A stretch of DNA of 39,410 nt from Actinomadura montaniterrae (GTDB lineage Bacteria; Actinomycetota; Actinomycetes; Streptosporangiales; Streptosporangiaceae), in assembly GCF_008923365.1 (NCBI RefSeq), contig NZ_WBMR01000078.1:1-39410 (forward strand). Direction: 5' to 3'. The notes below the pieces were generated by a model that did no database searches, had not been told where the DNA came from, and saw only the letters and a list, made by a program, of their open reading frames with translations. Both the position numbers and the translations under genes were made by a program. Shown here one piece after another: positions 1-8,559 of the stretch (positions are counted from its first letter, which is position 1; the number at the start of each line of letters is the position of its first letter).

Positions 1-25
1 GGCCCGCCCGCGGGCCCGCGTACGC

Positions 26-886
26 CTACGCGAGCGCCCAGCGGACCTGGGTGCGCACACCCGGGTCCGGGTCGGTGAGGGATTCGGTGAGCGCCGTGAC
101 CACCTCGGGACGGTCCCCCGCCCACTGCTCCAGGGCCTGCACGGCGGCGCGCCGCACGTCGACGATCCGGTCGCCGAGGGAGCGGACGAGCGGCTGGACG
201 GCGACCTCGGCGCGGGCCCGGCCGAGCGCCCGCACGGCGCGGCGCCGCACCTGCCAGCTGGCGTGCGCGGTGGAGGTGACGACGCGTCCCTCCAGCCGCT
301 CGGGGACGCCCAGCTCCGCCGCCGCGTCGAGCGCGGCCATCCGGACGACGGGGTCGTGGTCGGCGAGCAGGTGCTCCAGCGCGGCGAGCGCGGCGGGACC
401 GGACAGCCGGGCGAGGCCCTCGGCGACGGCGACCCGCACCTCGCGGGACGGGTCGTCGGCCGCGTCGGCGACCTCGGGCACGGCGCCGAGCGCGACGAGC
501 CCGAGCACGGCCTGGGTCCGGACCTGCGGCTCGTCGTCCTGCAGACCCTGCGCGTAGAGCTCCCCGGCACCGCGGGACAGGATCGCGAGCAGTTCGGCGG
601 CGGTGTCGCGGACGAGCCGGTCGCGGCCGCGGGACGCGGCGAGCCGCAGCGCGCCGATGCCGTCCTCGCCGATGTACAGCTCCGGCAGCCGGCGCAGCGC
701 GTGGGCGGCGCGGCCGCGGACGTCGCGGTCCTCGTCGGCGAGCGCCCAGGCGAGGGTGTCGCCGGCGCCGCGCGGCGCGTCGCCGGCGCGGACGGCGGCG
801 GTGAGCGCGGTGACGGCGGCGGCGCGGGTGGCAGGGTCGGACGCGCGGAGGGACTCCTCCACGTCGTCGAGCCGGGTGATCGTCAT
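26..886 (-). CDS. HEAT-repeat protein
   Basis: A 286-residue soluble protein built almost wholly of HEAT-like (PBS-lyase type) helical repeats: recurring units of the form 'D..VR..A..AL..L' (for example DRDVRGRAAHALRRL, DRIVDVRRAAVQAL, DPGVRTQVRWAL). There is no catalytic motif, signal peptide or membrane segment, so a protein-protein scaffold is the safest reading. I chose the ATG at 886 (protein begins MTITRLDD) because the minus strand carries AGGAGG just upstream; a longer in-frame opening to 982 has no such site and would overlap the leader peptide. It lies downstream of recG in the same direction, but has its own promoter, leader peptide and hairpin (920-1066). Its stop is 25 nt from the window edge, so further genes of the operon may lie outside. 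The partner and process are unknown. Confidence 0.8.
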   Translation of the reverse strand: MTITRLDDVEESLRASDPATRAAAVTALTAAVRAGDAPRGAGDTLAWALADEDRDVRGRAAHALRRLPELYIGEDGIGALRLAASRGRDRLVRDTAAELLAILSRGAGELYAQGLQDDEPQVRTQAVLGLVALGAVPEVADAADDPSREVRVAVAEGLARLSGPAALAALEHLLADHDPVVRMAALDAAAELGVPERLEGRVVTSTAHASWQVRRRAVRALGRARAEVAVQPLVRSLGDRIVDVRRAAVQALEQWAGDRPEVVTALTESLTDPDPGVRTQVRWALA

Positions 887-919
887 GGTGTGGCCTCCTG
901 GAAGCCGTCGGTCCTGGAC

Positions 920-941
920 GGGCCGGGCGGGCGCCCGGCCC
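920..941 (-). promoter_or_regulatory. leader hairpin (possible attenuator)
   Basis: Perfect 9-bp inverted repeat: GGGCCGGGC at 920-928 and GCCCGGCCC at 933-941 with a 4-nt loop. It lies between the stop of the small leader peptide (951) and the ribosome binding site of the HEAT gene (start 886). That is the usual place for an attenuator or an anti-Shine-Dalgarno stem. There is no T-run after it, so it is not a classical intrinsic terminator. Confidence 0.5.
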
Positions 942-950
942 CGGGCGGGA

Positions 951-1031
951 TCAGCGACGGGAACACAGGGCGCTGGCCACACGCCGCAGGTCGACGTGCA
1001 GTCGGGCGATGAGGGCCACGTTCGGGGTCAC
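951..1031 (-). CDS. putative leader peptide (cysteine-containing, RHVDL-type)
   Basis: A 26-residue ORF that starts with GTG at 1031 and contains RLHVDLRRVASALCSR near its C-terminus. This matches the actinobacterial family of short leader peptides with a (R)(H)VDL-R-(A/S)-S-A-x-C-R pattern; from memory of that family, they precede sulfur-metabolism or other genes, and the single Cys codon near the end is thought to sense charged tRNA-Cys. The start codon falls about 6 nt after a good -10 hexamer (1038-1043), so the mRNA is probably leaderless. A strong hairpin and then the HEAT-repeat gene follow. The ORF is seen directly; its function as a uORF attenuator is inferred from the family resemblance and position. 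Confidence 0.65.
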   Translation of the reverse strand: MTPNVALIARLHVDLRRVASALCSRR

Positions 1032-1037
1032 GCGTCC

Positions 1038-1066
1038 ATCCTGACGGCGGGCGCGCGCAAAGTCAA
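1038..1066 (-). promoter_or_regulatory. sigma-70-type promoter of leader peptide/HEAT gene
   Basis: On the minus strand, TTGACT (revcomp of 1061-1066), a 17-nt spacer and CAGGAT (revcomp of 1038-1043). Transcription would start near 1031, on the GTG of the leader peptide. The promoter begins just beyond the recG stop codon (1082). Confidence 0.6.
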
Positions 1067-1081
1067 CTTAATAGGTAGGAA

Positions 1082-3271
1082 TTACGTCTTTTCCAGGAAG
1101 CCGGCGCGGTCCTCGTCCAGCAGCGACGCCAGCACGGTCGCCAGCCCCGGATGACCCGACAGGTCCGGATCCGCCTCGACCAGCGACGTCGCCTCGTCGC
1201 GCGCGTCGCGGATGACGTCCTCGTCGCGCTGCAGCGTGAGCAGCCGCAGGCTCGACGCGCGGCCCGCCTGCGCGGCGCCCAGCACGTCGCCCTCGCGCCG
1301 CTGCTCCAGGTCGAGCCGCGACAGCCGGAACCCGTCGGTCGTCGACGCCACCGCGTCCAGCCGCTCGCGCGCCTTGCTCCCCGGCTCGGCGTCCGTCACC
1401 AGCAGGCACAGCCCGTGCAGCGACCCGCGCCCGACCCGGCCGCGCAGCTGGTGCAGCTGCGACACCCCGAACCGGTCCGCGTCCATGATCACCATCACGG
1501 TCGCGTTCGGCACGTCCACGCCGACCTCGATCACCGTCGTCGCGAGCAGCACGTCCAGCTCCCGCGCAGCGAAGCGGCGCATCACCGCGTCCTTCTCGTC
1601 CGGGTGGAGCTTGCCGTGCAGCACCCCGATCCGCAGCCCGGACAGCAGCTCCTCCAGCTGCGGCAGCAGCTCCATGATGCCGAGCGGGGACCGCCGGCCC
1701 TCCTCGTCGGCAGCGACCGCGTCGCCCTCGTCGCCCTCCTTCTCCCCGATGCGCGGGCAGACGATGTAGACCTGCCGGCCCTGCGCGGCCTCCTCCCGGA
1801 TCCGCTCCCACGTCCGCGCGAGGAAGTTCGGTCGCTCGGGCGGCACCACATGCGTCTGGATCTCCGAACGCCCCGCGGGCAGCTGCCCCAGCACCGACGT
1901 CTCCAGGTCGCCGAACACCGTCATCGCCACCGTCCGCGGGATCGGCGTCGCCGTCATCACCAGCACGTGCGGACGGCCCCCGTCGACCTTCTCGCGCAGC
2001 GCGTCCCGCTGCTCCACGCCGAACCGGTGCTGCTCGTCCACCACCACGAGCCCCAGGTCGGCGAACTGCACGGTCTCCTGCAGCAGCGCGTGCGTGCCGA
2101 CGACGATCCCCGCCGTGCCGGACGCCGCGTCCAGCAGCGCCGCCTTGCGCGCCTTCGCCCCCTGCGACCCGGTGAGCAGCGCCACCCGCGTCGCGTGCTC
2201 GGCGCCGCCGATCTGCCCGGCCTGCGCCAGGTCGCCGAGCATCCCGGTGATCGACCGGTAGTGCTGCTGCGCGAGCACCTCGGTCGGCGCCAGCAGCGCC
2301 GCCTGCCCGCCCCCGTCCACCACCTGCAACATCGCCCGCAACGCGACCACGGTCTTACCGGCGCCGACGTCGCCTTGGAGGAGGCGGTGCATGGGGTGTT
2401 CGAGGGCCAGGTCGGCGGCGATCTCGTCGCCGACCTCGCGCTGGCCCTTGGTCAGCTCGAACGGCAGGCGGGCGTCGAACTCGGCGAGGACGCCGCCGAA
2501 CGACGGCGGGCGCGGCTTCGCGGGGAGCGCGGCGGCCGCGAGCCTGCGCTGCGCCAGCGCGACCTGCACGACGAACGCCTCGTCCCACTTCAGGCGGTTG
2601 CGGGCGCGGGTCAGCTCGTCCCAGGACTTCGGCCGGTGGATGCCCTCGTACGCCTCGCGCAGGCCGATCAGGTTGCGGCGGCGCAGCAGCGCCTCCGGCA
2701 TCGGGTCGGCGGGCAGGTCGAGCTGGTCGAGGACCATCCCGACGGACTTGCCGATCGTCTCGATGTCCAGGCCCTTGGTCGACGGGTAGATCGGGATGAT
2801 CTCGTCCGCCCACTCCTGCGCGGCCTGCTCGGCGGTGCGCTCCGCGACCACCTTGTACTGCGGATGCGTGAGCTGCCGCTGGACGTTCCCGCTGCGCGGC
2901 CGGTAGGTGCTGATCTTGCCGGCGAACAGGCCGCGGGTGCCGGGCGACAGGTCCTTCTCGGGGCGATAGGAGCCCTTGCGGCCGAAGAAGCTCAGCTTCA
3001 GCTGCCCGGTGCCGTCGGTGACGGTGATCTCCAGGACGTAGCCGGGGCTGCGGGTCAGCGAGCGGCCCTGCACCTTCACGACCTCCGCCATGACGGTGAC
3101 GTGCTCGCCGTCCAGCAGCTCGTTCAGCGGCGTCAGCTCGCCCCGGGTGGCGTAGCGGCGCGGATAGTGGTGCAGCAGGTCGCCGGCCGTGTGCAGCTCG
3201 AGGCCCTTCTCCAGCACCTTGGCCGTCTTGTCGCCGAGAACCTTGCGCAACGGCTCGTCGAGATTCGCCAC
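1082..3271 (-). CDS. recG: ATP-dependent DNA helicase RecG
   Basis: RecG (729 residues) is the branched-DNA helicase that reverses stalled replication forks and processes Holliday junctions. All the family parts are visible: N-terminal wedge/OB-fold region (about residues 55-150), Walker A GDVGAGKT near residue 300, the DEQH box VVDEQHRFGV, motif III TATPIPRT, HGKLHPDEKD, and the C-terminal pair VGVDVPNATVM and QLRGRVGRG. I placed the start at the GTG at 3271 (protein begins MANLDEPLRK) because AAAGGAG precedes it at good spacing; the longer opening to 3301 adds ten residues without a site. It follows the DAK2 gene by 33 nt in the same direction, as in other actinobacteria, so the two are probably cotranscribed. 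Confidence 0.95.
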   Translation of the reverse strand: MANLDEPLRKVLGDKTAKVLEKGLELHTAGDLLHHYPRRYATRGELTPLNELLDGEHVTVMAEVVKVQGRSLTRSPGYVLEITVTDGTGQLKLSFFGRKGSYRPEKDLSPGTRGLFAGKISTYRPRSGNVQRQLTHPQYKVVAERTAEQAAQEWADEIIPIYPSTKGLDIETIGKSVGMVLDQLDLPADPMPEALLRRRNLIGLREAYEGIHRPKSWDELTRARNRLKWDEAFVVQVALAQRRLAAAALPAKPRPPSFGGVLAEFDARLPFELTKGQREVGDEIAADLALEHPMHRLLQGDVGAGKTVVALRAMLQVVDGGGQAALLAPTEVLAQQHYRSITGMLGDLAQAGQIGGAEHATRVALLTGSQGAKARKAALLDAASGTAGIVVGTHALLQETVQFADLGLVVVDEQHRFGVEQRDALREKVDGGRPHVLVMTATPIPRTVAMTVFGDLETSVLGQLPAGRSEIQTHVVPPERPNFLARTWERIREEAAQGRQVYIVCPRIGEKEGDEGDAVAADEEGRRSPLGIMELLPQLEELLSGLRIGVLHGKLHPDEKDAVMRRFAARELDVLLATTVIEVGVDVPNATVMVIMDADRFGVSQLHQLRGRVGRGSLHGLCLLVTDAEPGSKARERLDAVASTTDGFRLSRLDLEQRREGDVLGAAQAGRASSLRLLTLQRDEDVIRDARDEATSLVEADPDLSGHPGLATVLASLLDEDRAGFLEKT

Positions 3272-3304
3272 GGACTCCTTTCTAGCCCATGGCGGGGACA
3301 CGAA

Positions 3305-4909
3305 TCACTCGACTCCGATGAGCAGCGGGTAGCGGCGCTGCGCCCCGTCGTAGAGGCAGACCTCCACATCGGGACGGCCCCCGCGCAGGTGCTCCTCCAG
3401 TCCCTCGGCCAGCCCGGGCGGCGCGTTGCGCCCGGCGATCAGGGTGACGAGCTCGCCACCGCCCGACAGCATCCGGTCCAGGACGCGCCGGGCGACCTCC
3501 GCTATGCCGGCGCCGATCGTCGCGACGTCGCCCTCGATCAGGCCGAGGACGTCGCCGGGACGGCACAGGCCGACGCTCGTCACCGCCTCCTCCGCGGCCA
3601 CCTCCAGGTGCCCGAACCGGGTGGCGCCGGCGGCGCGGGTCATCGCGATGACGTCGTCGCCGAACCGGCGCAGCGGGTCGTGTACCGCGAGCGCCGCGAG
3701 CCCCTGCACGGACGCCTTCGCCGGGACCACCGCGATGCGCGCGCCGCCGTCCCGCGCGCGCTCGGCGGCGGCCTCGGCGAGCGCGAGGACCTCCGGCTCG
3801 TTCGGCAGCACCACCACCTCGTCACCGGCCGCGAGGATCGCCTCCGCCAGCAGCGCCAGCGGCGGCACCGCGCCGGGCTCGCGCCGGACGACCCGCGCGC
3901 CCGCCTCCTCGAACAGCGCGGCGAGCCCGTCGGCGGCGGTCACCGCGACCACGGCGCGGCCCGCGTGCGGCGCGTGCGGCTCACCCGCGGACGCGGCGTG
4001 CAGGTAGGTGACACGGAGGCGGTGCGGGCGCCCGGCGGCGAGGCCCGCCTCGATCGCGGCGCCCGCGTCGTCGACATGCACGTGGACGTTCCACAGGCCG
4101 TCGCCGCCGACCACGACGAGGGAGTCGCCGAGGCCGTCGAGCCTCTCCCGCAGCCGGTGGACGGCCTCGTCCGGCGCGTCCAGCAGGTACATGACCTCGT
4201 AACCGGGGCCCTGCGGCTCGGGGCGCTCGCCGGGCGGCGGCGCCGTCCCGGCGGTGCGCGCCGGGACCTCGTAGTGCTCCGGGTACTCGTCGGTGATCAC
4301 GGCGGCGAGCGCGTCGAGCACCACGCACAGCCCGGCGGCGCCCGCGTCCACCACGCCGCTGCGGGCCAGCACGTCGAGCTGCCCGGTCGTGCGGCGCAGC
4401 GCCCGGCGCGCCCCGCCCGCCGCCGCGCGGGCCGTCCCGTCGACGCCCGTCGCGGACGCCTCCGACGCCTCCGACGCCGCCGACGCCGCCGACGCCGCCT
4501 CGCCCAGCACGCTCAGGATCGTGCCCTCGACGGGATGCTCGACCGCCGCCCTGGCCAGCACGGACGCGTGCTCCAGCGCCTCCGCGAGCGCAGCGCCGCC
4601 CTGCTCCGCCGGGGAGCCGAGCACGTCGGCCATGCCGCGCAGGACCTGGCTGAGGATCACTCCGGAGTTGCCCCGGGCGCCCAGCAGCGCGGCCTGCGCG
4701 ACGGCCCGCCACGCGTCCGCCTCGCCCGCCCCGGACGGCAGGGCGTCCGCCGCGTCCGCCGCCGCGAGGACGGTGAGGTGCAGGTTCGTGCCGGTGTCGC
4801 CGTCCGGGACGGGGAAGACGTTCAGCGCGTCGATCTCCCCGCGGGTGCGGCCGAGGGCGTCCGCCGCGAGCCTGCACCACCGGCGCACCGCCGCCGCATC
4901 AAGGACCAT
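3305..4909 (-). CDS. DAK2 domain protein (FakA/YloV-like kinase)
   Basis: 534 residues. The N-terminal DhaL/DAK2 fold shows the nucleotide and metal-binding motifs NVFPVPDGDTGTN (about residues 30-42) and GARGNSGVILSQ; the remainder corresponds to the DegV-like middle and C-terminal parts of FakA, the ATP-binding subunit of fatty acid kinase, which phosphorylates acyl chains held by a FakB (DegV) protein. An Ala/Ser/Glu low-complexity insert (AASAASAASEASEASA, about residues 137-152) comes from tandem 9-bp repeats at about 4449-4500. The ATG at 4909 has no clear Shine-Dalgarno. The gene sits between rpmB (divergent) and recG (downstream), a conserved actinobacterial order. Assignment to the family is firm; fatty-acid kinase activity here is inferred, and no fakB is in view. 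Confidence 0.85.
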   Translation of the reverse strand: MVLDAAAVRRWCRLAADALGRTRGEIDALNVFPVPDGDTGTNLHLTVLAAADAADALPSGAGEADAWRAVAQAALLGARGNSGVILSQVLRGMADVLGSPAEQGGAALAEALEHASVLARAAVEHPVEGTILSVLGEAASAASAASEASEASATGVDGTARAAAGGARRALRRTTGQLDVLARSGVVDAGAAGLCVVLDALAAVITDEYPEHYEVPARTAGTAPPPGERPEPQGPGYEVMYLLDAPDEAVHRLRERLDGLGDSLVVVGGDGLWNVHVHVDDAGAAIEAGLAAGRPHRLRVTYLHAASAGEPHAPHAGRAVVAVTAADGLAALFEEAGARVVRREPGAVPPLALLAEAILAAGDEVVVLPNEPEVLALAEAAAERARDGGARIAVVPAKASVQGLAALAVHDPLRRFGDDVIAMTRAAGATRFGHLEVAAEEAVTSVGLCRPGDVLGLIEGDVATIGAGIAEVARRVLDRMLSGGGELVTLIAGRNAPPGLAEGLEEHLRGGRPDVEVCLYDGAQRRYPLLIGVE

Positions 4910-4950
4910 CGGGTCATCTTGCAGTGCCCTCCCCGCCGGGCGCCAGAGCC

Positions 4951-4978
4951 TTGACCGCGGCTTCGATTCGCTTAGTCA
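4951..4978 (+). promoter_or_regulatory. candidate rpmB promoter
   Basis: TTGACC (4951-4956), 16-nt spacer, TAGTCA (4973-4978) in the 200-bp gap between DAK2 and rpmB. A second TAnnnT hexamer (TAGTCT, 4992-4997) lies just downstream and could be an alternative -10. Confidence 0.4.
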
Positions 4979-5004
4979 TGGGCCGTTCGGCTAGTCTGAT
5001 CCGT

Positions 5005-5022
5005 GCGCCTCGTCCGAGGCGC
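5005..5022 (+). promoter_or_regulatory. hairpin in rpmB 5' leader
   Basis: Perfect inverted repeat GCGCCTCG (5005-5012), TC, CGAGGCGC (5015-5022), flanked by GATC on each side. It lies downstream of the predicted promoter and about 90 nt before the rpmB start, so it would form in the leader mRNA. A regulatory role is possible but not shown. Confidence 0.4.
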
Positions 5023-5110
5023 GATCAGTGAGCGCCCACGATGCCCGGCCCCGCCCGCGGCGGCGACGGGCGGCGCTCCGGTAGAGCATCGACACCACTT
5101 GGAGTTTCCC

Positions 5111-5305
5111 GTGGCTTCCGTCTGCGACGTCTGCGGCAAGGGACCCGGTTTCGGCATGCGCGTCTCCCACTCGCACCGCCGCACCCCGCGCCGCTGGAAC
5201 CCCAACATCCAGCGCGTGCGCGCCGTCGTGAACGGCAGCACCAAGCGGATCAACGCCTGCACCTCCTGCATCAAGGCCGGCAAGATCGTCAAGCCGACCG
5301 TCTGA
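5111..5305 (+). CDS. rpmB: 50S ribosomal protein L28
   Basis: 64-residue ribosomal protein L28 of the large subunit. Starts at GTG 5111 with GGAG six nt upstream; the encoded protein begins MASVCDVCGKGPGFG, the standard actinobacterial start. Two CxxC pairs (CDVC near residue 5 and CTSC near residue 50) make this the zinc-ribbon form, in contrast to the zinc-independent paralogue that Zur-regulated operons often carry. Length and sequence are normal. It diverges from the DAK2 gene and is followed by a terminator hairpin. Confidence 0.96.
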   Translation: MASVCDVCGKGPGFGMRVSHSHRRTPRRWNPNIQRVRAVVNGSTKRINACTSCIKAGKIVKPTV

Positions 5306-5323
5306 CCGCAGGTAGCACGCCTG

Positions 5324-5357
5324 AGCCGGTTCATCGGGGTTGCCCGGTGAACCGGCT
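5324..5357 (+). terminator. rpmB terminator
   Basis: Perfect 10-bp stem AGCCGGTTCA (5324-5333) / TGAACCGGCT (5348-5357) with a 14-nt loop, followed by TTTC, 19 nt after the rpmB stop. Confidence 0.75.
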
Positions 5358-5417
5358 TTCGCATGCCCGGGCCCGTTCAGATCAGCAGCCCGGCCGTCGC
5401 GCGAGCGCGTGACCTGA

Positions 5418-5453
5418 CCGGTGGAGGCGACGCCGGAGGCGAGCCTCCACCGG
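5418..5453. repeat. inverted repeat, 11-bp arms
   Basis: CCGGTGGAGGC (5418-5428) and GCCTCCACCGG (5443-5453) with a 14-nt loop. It lies in the about 230-bp non-coding stretch between convergent rpmB and thiD. The loop has the same frame (GA...GGCGA) and length as the neighbouring hairpin at 5487-5529, which suggests two related elements. Confidence 0.6.
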
Positions 5454-5486
5454 GAAGATCGCGAAGCGATGCCGCGCTCGCCCAAG

Positions 5487-5529
5487 CCCGGTCGAGGGGC
5501 GAGCCGCCAGGCGAGCCCCTCGGGCCGGG
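5487..5529 (-). terminator. hairpin downstream of thiD
   Basis: Inner perfect stem CGAGGGGC (5493-5500) / GCCCCTCG (5515-5522), extended by CCCGG (5487-5491) / CCGGG (5525-5529) across a small internal loop. It begins 7 nt past the thiD stop codon, so it is most likely the thiD terminator; no U-tract is present, as is common in actinomycetes. Confidence 0.55.
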
Positions 5530-5536
5530 ATTGCCG

Positions 5537-6367
<831 letters not shown>

Positions 6368-6419
6368 GACGTCCACTTTATGGCGATGTATCGCGCGATG
6401 CGGCGCGCGGTCCGGGAGC

Positions 6420-7382
6420 TCAGAGGATGGCGCAGGCCAGCTTGTTCATGATGCAGTAGGTCGGCTTGCGCGGCGTGCCGTTCGCGGTGAAGACGAACTG
6501 GGCGGAGCCGCCGGGCGCGAGACCCGTGCGGCCGCGGACGTAGGCGAGCTGGCCGGTCTTCACGACGATCGCGCCGCTGACCGCGCGCACCGTCACGTTC
6601 GGGATCTTGAAGGCGAGCGCCCAGCGGCTGACCGTCTTCTGCCCCCGGTTGGTGACGGTGCCGGTGGCCCGGAACGCGGTGCTGGTGCGGGAGACGACGT
6701 GGAAGGCGAGGACGAGCCCGTCGGGGCGGCTCGCGCGGCTGGCGCGGTTGCCCGGCCCGCGCTGGGACACCTGGCTGTCGCGGGGGTTGTTGACCGGGTT
6801 CTTGGGGGCGCCGCCGCCGGCGAAGTTGAGGGAGATCTGCTGGGTGCTCAGCGCGTACGCGACGACGCCGACGGCGATGACGAGCGCGACGATCGGCAGC
6901 ATCGGGACGGGAAGCGCGGACACGAGCCGGGCGACCCGGGCCCGCGTCGAAGGCGGGGAAGCTGCGGAAGCCGGGGAGTCCGCGGAGTCCAGGGCGTGCG
7001 GCTGCGCGGAGCCGTCGACGCCGAGTCCCGGTGGGGGCGGCGACTGGAAGGCGGCCAGGGCGCCGGGAGCGCTGGGGAAGCGGTCGTCGTGGCCCGCCAT
7101 GGCGGCGGGGAGGTCGCCCGGGTAGTCGCCGGGATAGGGCTCGAAGCGGTGCGGTTCCGGGGGACCGTGCTGGCGCTGCGCGGCGGGCGGCGGACCGGCG
7201 GGGGAAGCGTGCGAGGAGGCGGGAGGGTGGGCCTCGTACGAGAAGAACACCTGGTCGTCGGTCGGGCCCGAGAAGGCGTCGAAGGACGGTCCGGGAGGGG
7301 CTCCGAGGAACGAACCCGCGGGCGCCGGATCGTCCGGCGCGGGCTCGTCATCGGGTTGCTCGCGCTTGGTGTGTCGTCCCAT
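6420..7382 (-). CDS. membrane-anchored protein with C-terminal CBM2-like domain
   Basis: 320 residues. The first about 145 are cytoplasmic, Pro/Ala/Gly-rich and probably disordered (PGPSFDAFSGP, PPPAAQRQHGPPEP). One transmembrane helix follows (MLPIVALVIAVGVVAYAL, about residues 160-177), then an extracellular linker and a beta-rich domain of about 110 residues with features of family-2 carbohydrate-binding folds: LVLAFHVVSRTSTAFRATGTVTNRG, WALAFKIPNVTV, GGSAQFVFTANG, and two late cysteines. Start ATG 7382 has AGGA upstream. It lies between thiL and thiD in the same direction; no link to thiamine is apparent. Binding to cell wall or polysaccharide is an inference; the domain lacks the row of surface tryptophans of true cellulose binders. 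Confidence 0.65.
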   Translation of the reverse strand: MGRHTKREQPDDEPAPDDPAPAGSFLGAPPGPSFDAFSGPTDDQVFFSYEAHPPASSHASPAGPPPAAQRQHGPPEPHRFEPYPGDYPGDLPAAMAGHDDRFPSAPGALAAFQSPPPPGLGVDGSAQPHALDSADSPASAASPPSTRARVARLVSALPVPMLPIVALVIAVGVVAYALSTQQISLNFAGGGAPKNPVNNPRDSQVSQRGPGNRASRASRPDGLVLAFHVVSRTSTAFRATGTVTNRGQKTVSRWALAFKIPNVTVRAVSGAIVVKTGQLAYVRGRTGLAPGGSAQFVFTANGTPRKPTYCIMNKLACAIL

Positions 7383-7409
7383 CCCATTCCTCTTCGATCA
7401 CAGGATGTA

Positions 7410-7428
7410 TACCAAACCAGTACCAAAC
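7410..7428. repeat. direct repeat TACCAAAC x2 upstream of 7382 gene
   Basis: TACCAAAC at 7410-7417 and 7421-7428, 11 bp apart start to start, about one helical turn, in the AT-richer 101-bp gap between thiL and the membrane-protein gene. On the minus strand TGG-TATACA (an extended -10 shape) overlaps the proximal copy. The spacing suggests a site for a dimeric regulator. Confidence 0.4.
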
Positions 7429-7483
7429 ATGCCTACCGGATGAGGAAAGCGCACCCGGTCGGCACCCGGTGTCAACCGGGCGT

Positions 7484-8404
7484 TCACCCCCGGAAGTGGT
7501 CCCATCCGGCGGCGTCCGGGACGCGTCCGTCGACGCGCACCCCGGCACCCCTTCCTACGGTTCCGATCACCGTCCAGGACGGGGGCGGCGGGGAATCCGG
7601 CGGGAAGGTCCCGGCGAAGCCGTGGTCCTCGCCGCCGGTGAGCACGTGCCGCAGCCCGTCCGGGCCGAGGGCCTCCGGGACGACCAGTGTCGCGGAGTCG
7701 ACGTCGATCCGCACCCCGCTCGCGTCGGCGAGGTGCCCGAGGTCCTGGACGAGGCCGTCGCTGACGTCGAGGAGCGCGGTCGCGCCCGCGTCCCGCGCCT
7801 CGGCGCCCGCCTCGTACGGCGGCTCGGGGCGGCGGTGCGCGGCGAGCAGTTCGGCGGGCCCGTCGCGTCCCTCGGCGAGCAGCGCCAGCCCGGCGGAGGC
7901 GTGGCCGAGACGGCCGCGGACCGCGACGAGGTCGCCGGGACGCGCGCCGGACCGGGTGAGCGGCGCGCCGCCGCCGAGGTCGCCGAGCGCGGTGACGGCG
8001 AGGGTGACCTCGGGCGCGCCGACGACGTCGCCGCCCGCGACGGACGCCCCGGCGCGGCGGCACTCGTCGGCGAGCCCGTCGTAGAGCCGCTCGGCCCAGG
8101 CGGCGTCGGTGGACGGCGGCGCCGCGAACCCGACGAGCAGCGCGGTCGGGCGGGCGCCCATCGCGACGACGTCGGCGAGGTTCTGCGCGGCGGCCTTGCG
8201 TCCGATGTCGTAGGGGCCGGACCAGTCGCGGCGGAAGTGCCGTCCCTCGACGAGCAGGTCGGTGGTGGCGACGACCCGGCCGTCGGGTGCGGCGATGACC
8301 GCGGCGTCGTCGCCGGGGCCGAGCCGGACGTCCGGCCCCTGCGGGAGCCGCCGCGTCAGCCGGCCGATCAGCCCGAACTCGCCCAGCTCCCCGATGCTGC
8401 CCAT
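7484..8404 (-). CDS. thiL: thiamine-monophosphate kinase
   Basis: ThiL converts thiamine monophosphate to the active cofactor TPP. 306 residues from the ATG at 8404 (protein begins MGSIGELGEFGLIGRL), chosen because family members start with this helix and the upstream extension to 8512 is Gly/Pro/Arg-rich and non-conserved. Motifs: GPGDDAAV (metal/ATP site), TTDLLVEGRHF, KAAAQNLADVVAMGA, GGDVVGA, DVSDGLVQDLGHL and TGGEDHGF. It is the first recognisable gene of the minus-strand run thiL, membrane protein, thiD, and diverges from the Lrp-like gene, with 155 bp between the starts. Confidence 0.93.
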   Translation of the reverse strand: MGSIGELGEFGLIGRLTRRLPQGPDVRLGPGDDAAVIAAPDGRVVATTDLLVEGRHFRRDWSGPYDIGRKAAAQNLADVVAMGARPTALLVGFAAPPSTDAAWAERLYDGLADECRRAGASVAGGDVVGAPEVTLAVTALGDLGGGAPLTRSGARPGDLVAVRGRLGHASAGLALLAEGRDGPAELLAAHRRPEPPYEAGAEARDAGATALLDVSDGLVQDLGHLADASGVRIDVDSATLVVPEALGPDGLRHVLTGGEDHGFAGTFPPDSPPPPSWTVIGTVGRGAGVRVDGRVPDAAGWDHFRG

Positions 8405-8559
8405 CCGCCCCGTTCCCGCCCTCTCGCCGCCCGGCGGCCGTGTCCCGCCGGGCTCGCCCGGGCCCGTGCGCGCGCTGTGCGCCCCCCGGACGCCCGCCGC
8501 GCCGCGTAACACGATACGGTGACCGTCCGACGGCTAATTCTCCGCCCGGGGAGGACGTG

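Noticed and set aside
1151..4954. Very long plus-strand ORF of 1267 codons
   Set aside because: It is the antisense shadow of recG and the DAK2 gene. High GC removes stops in that frame; its translation is Arg/His/Gln-rich low complexity.
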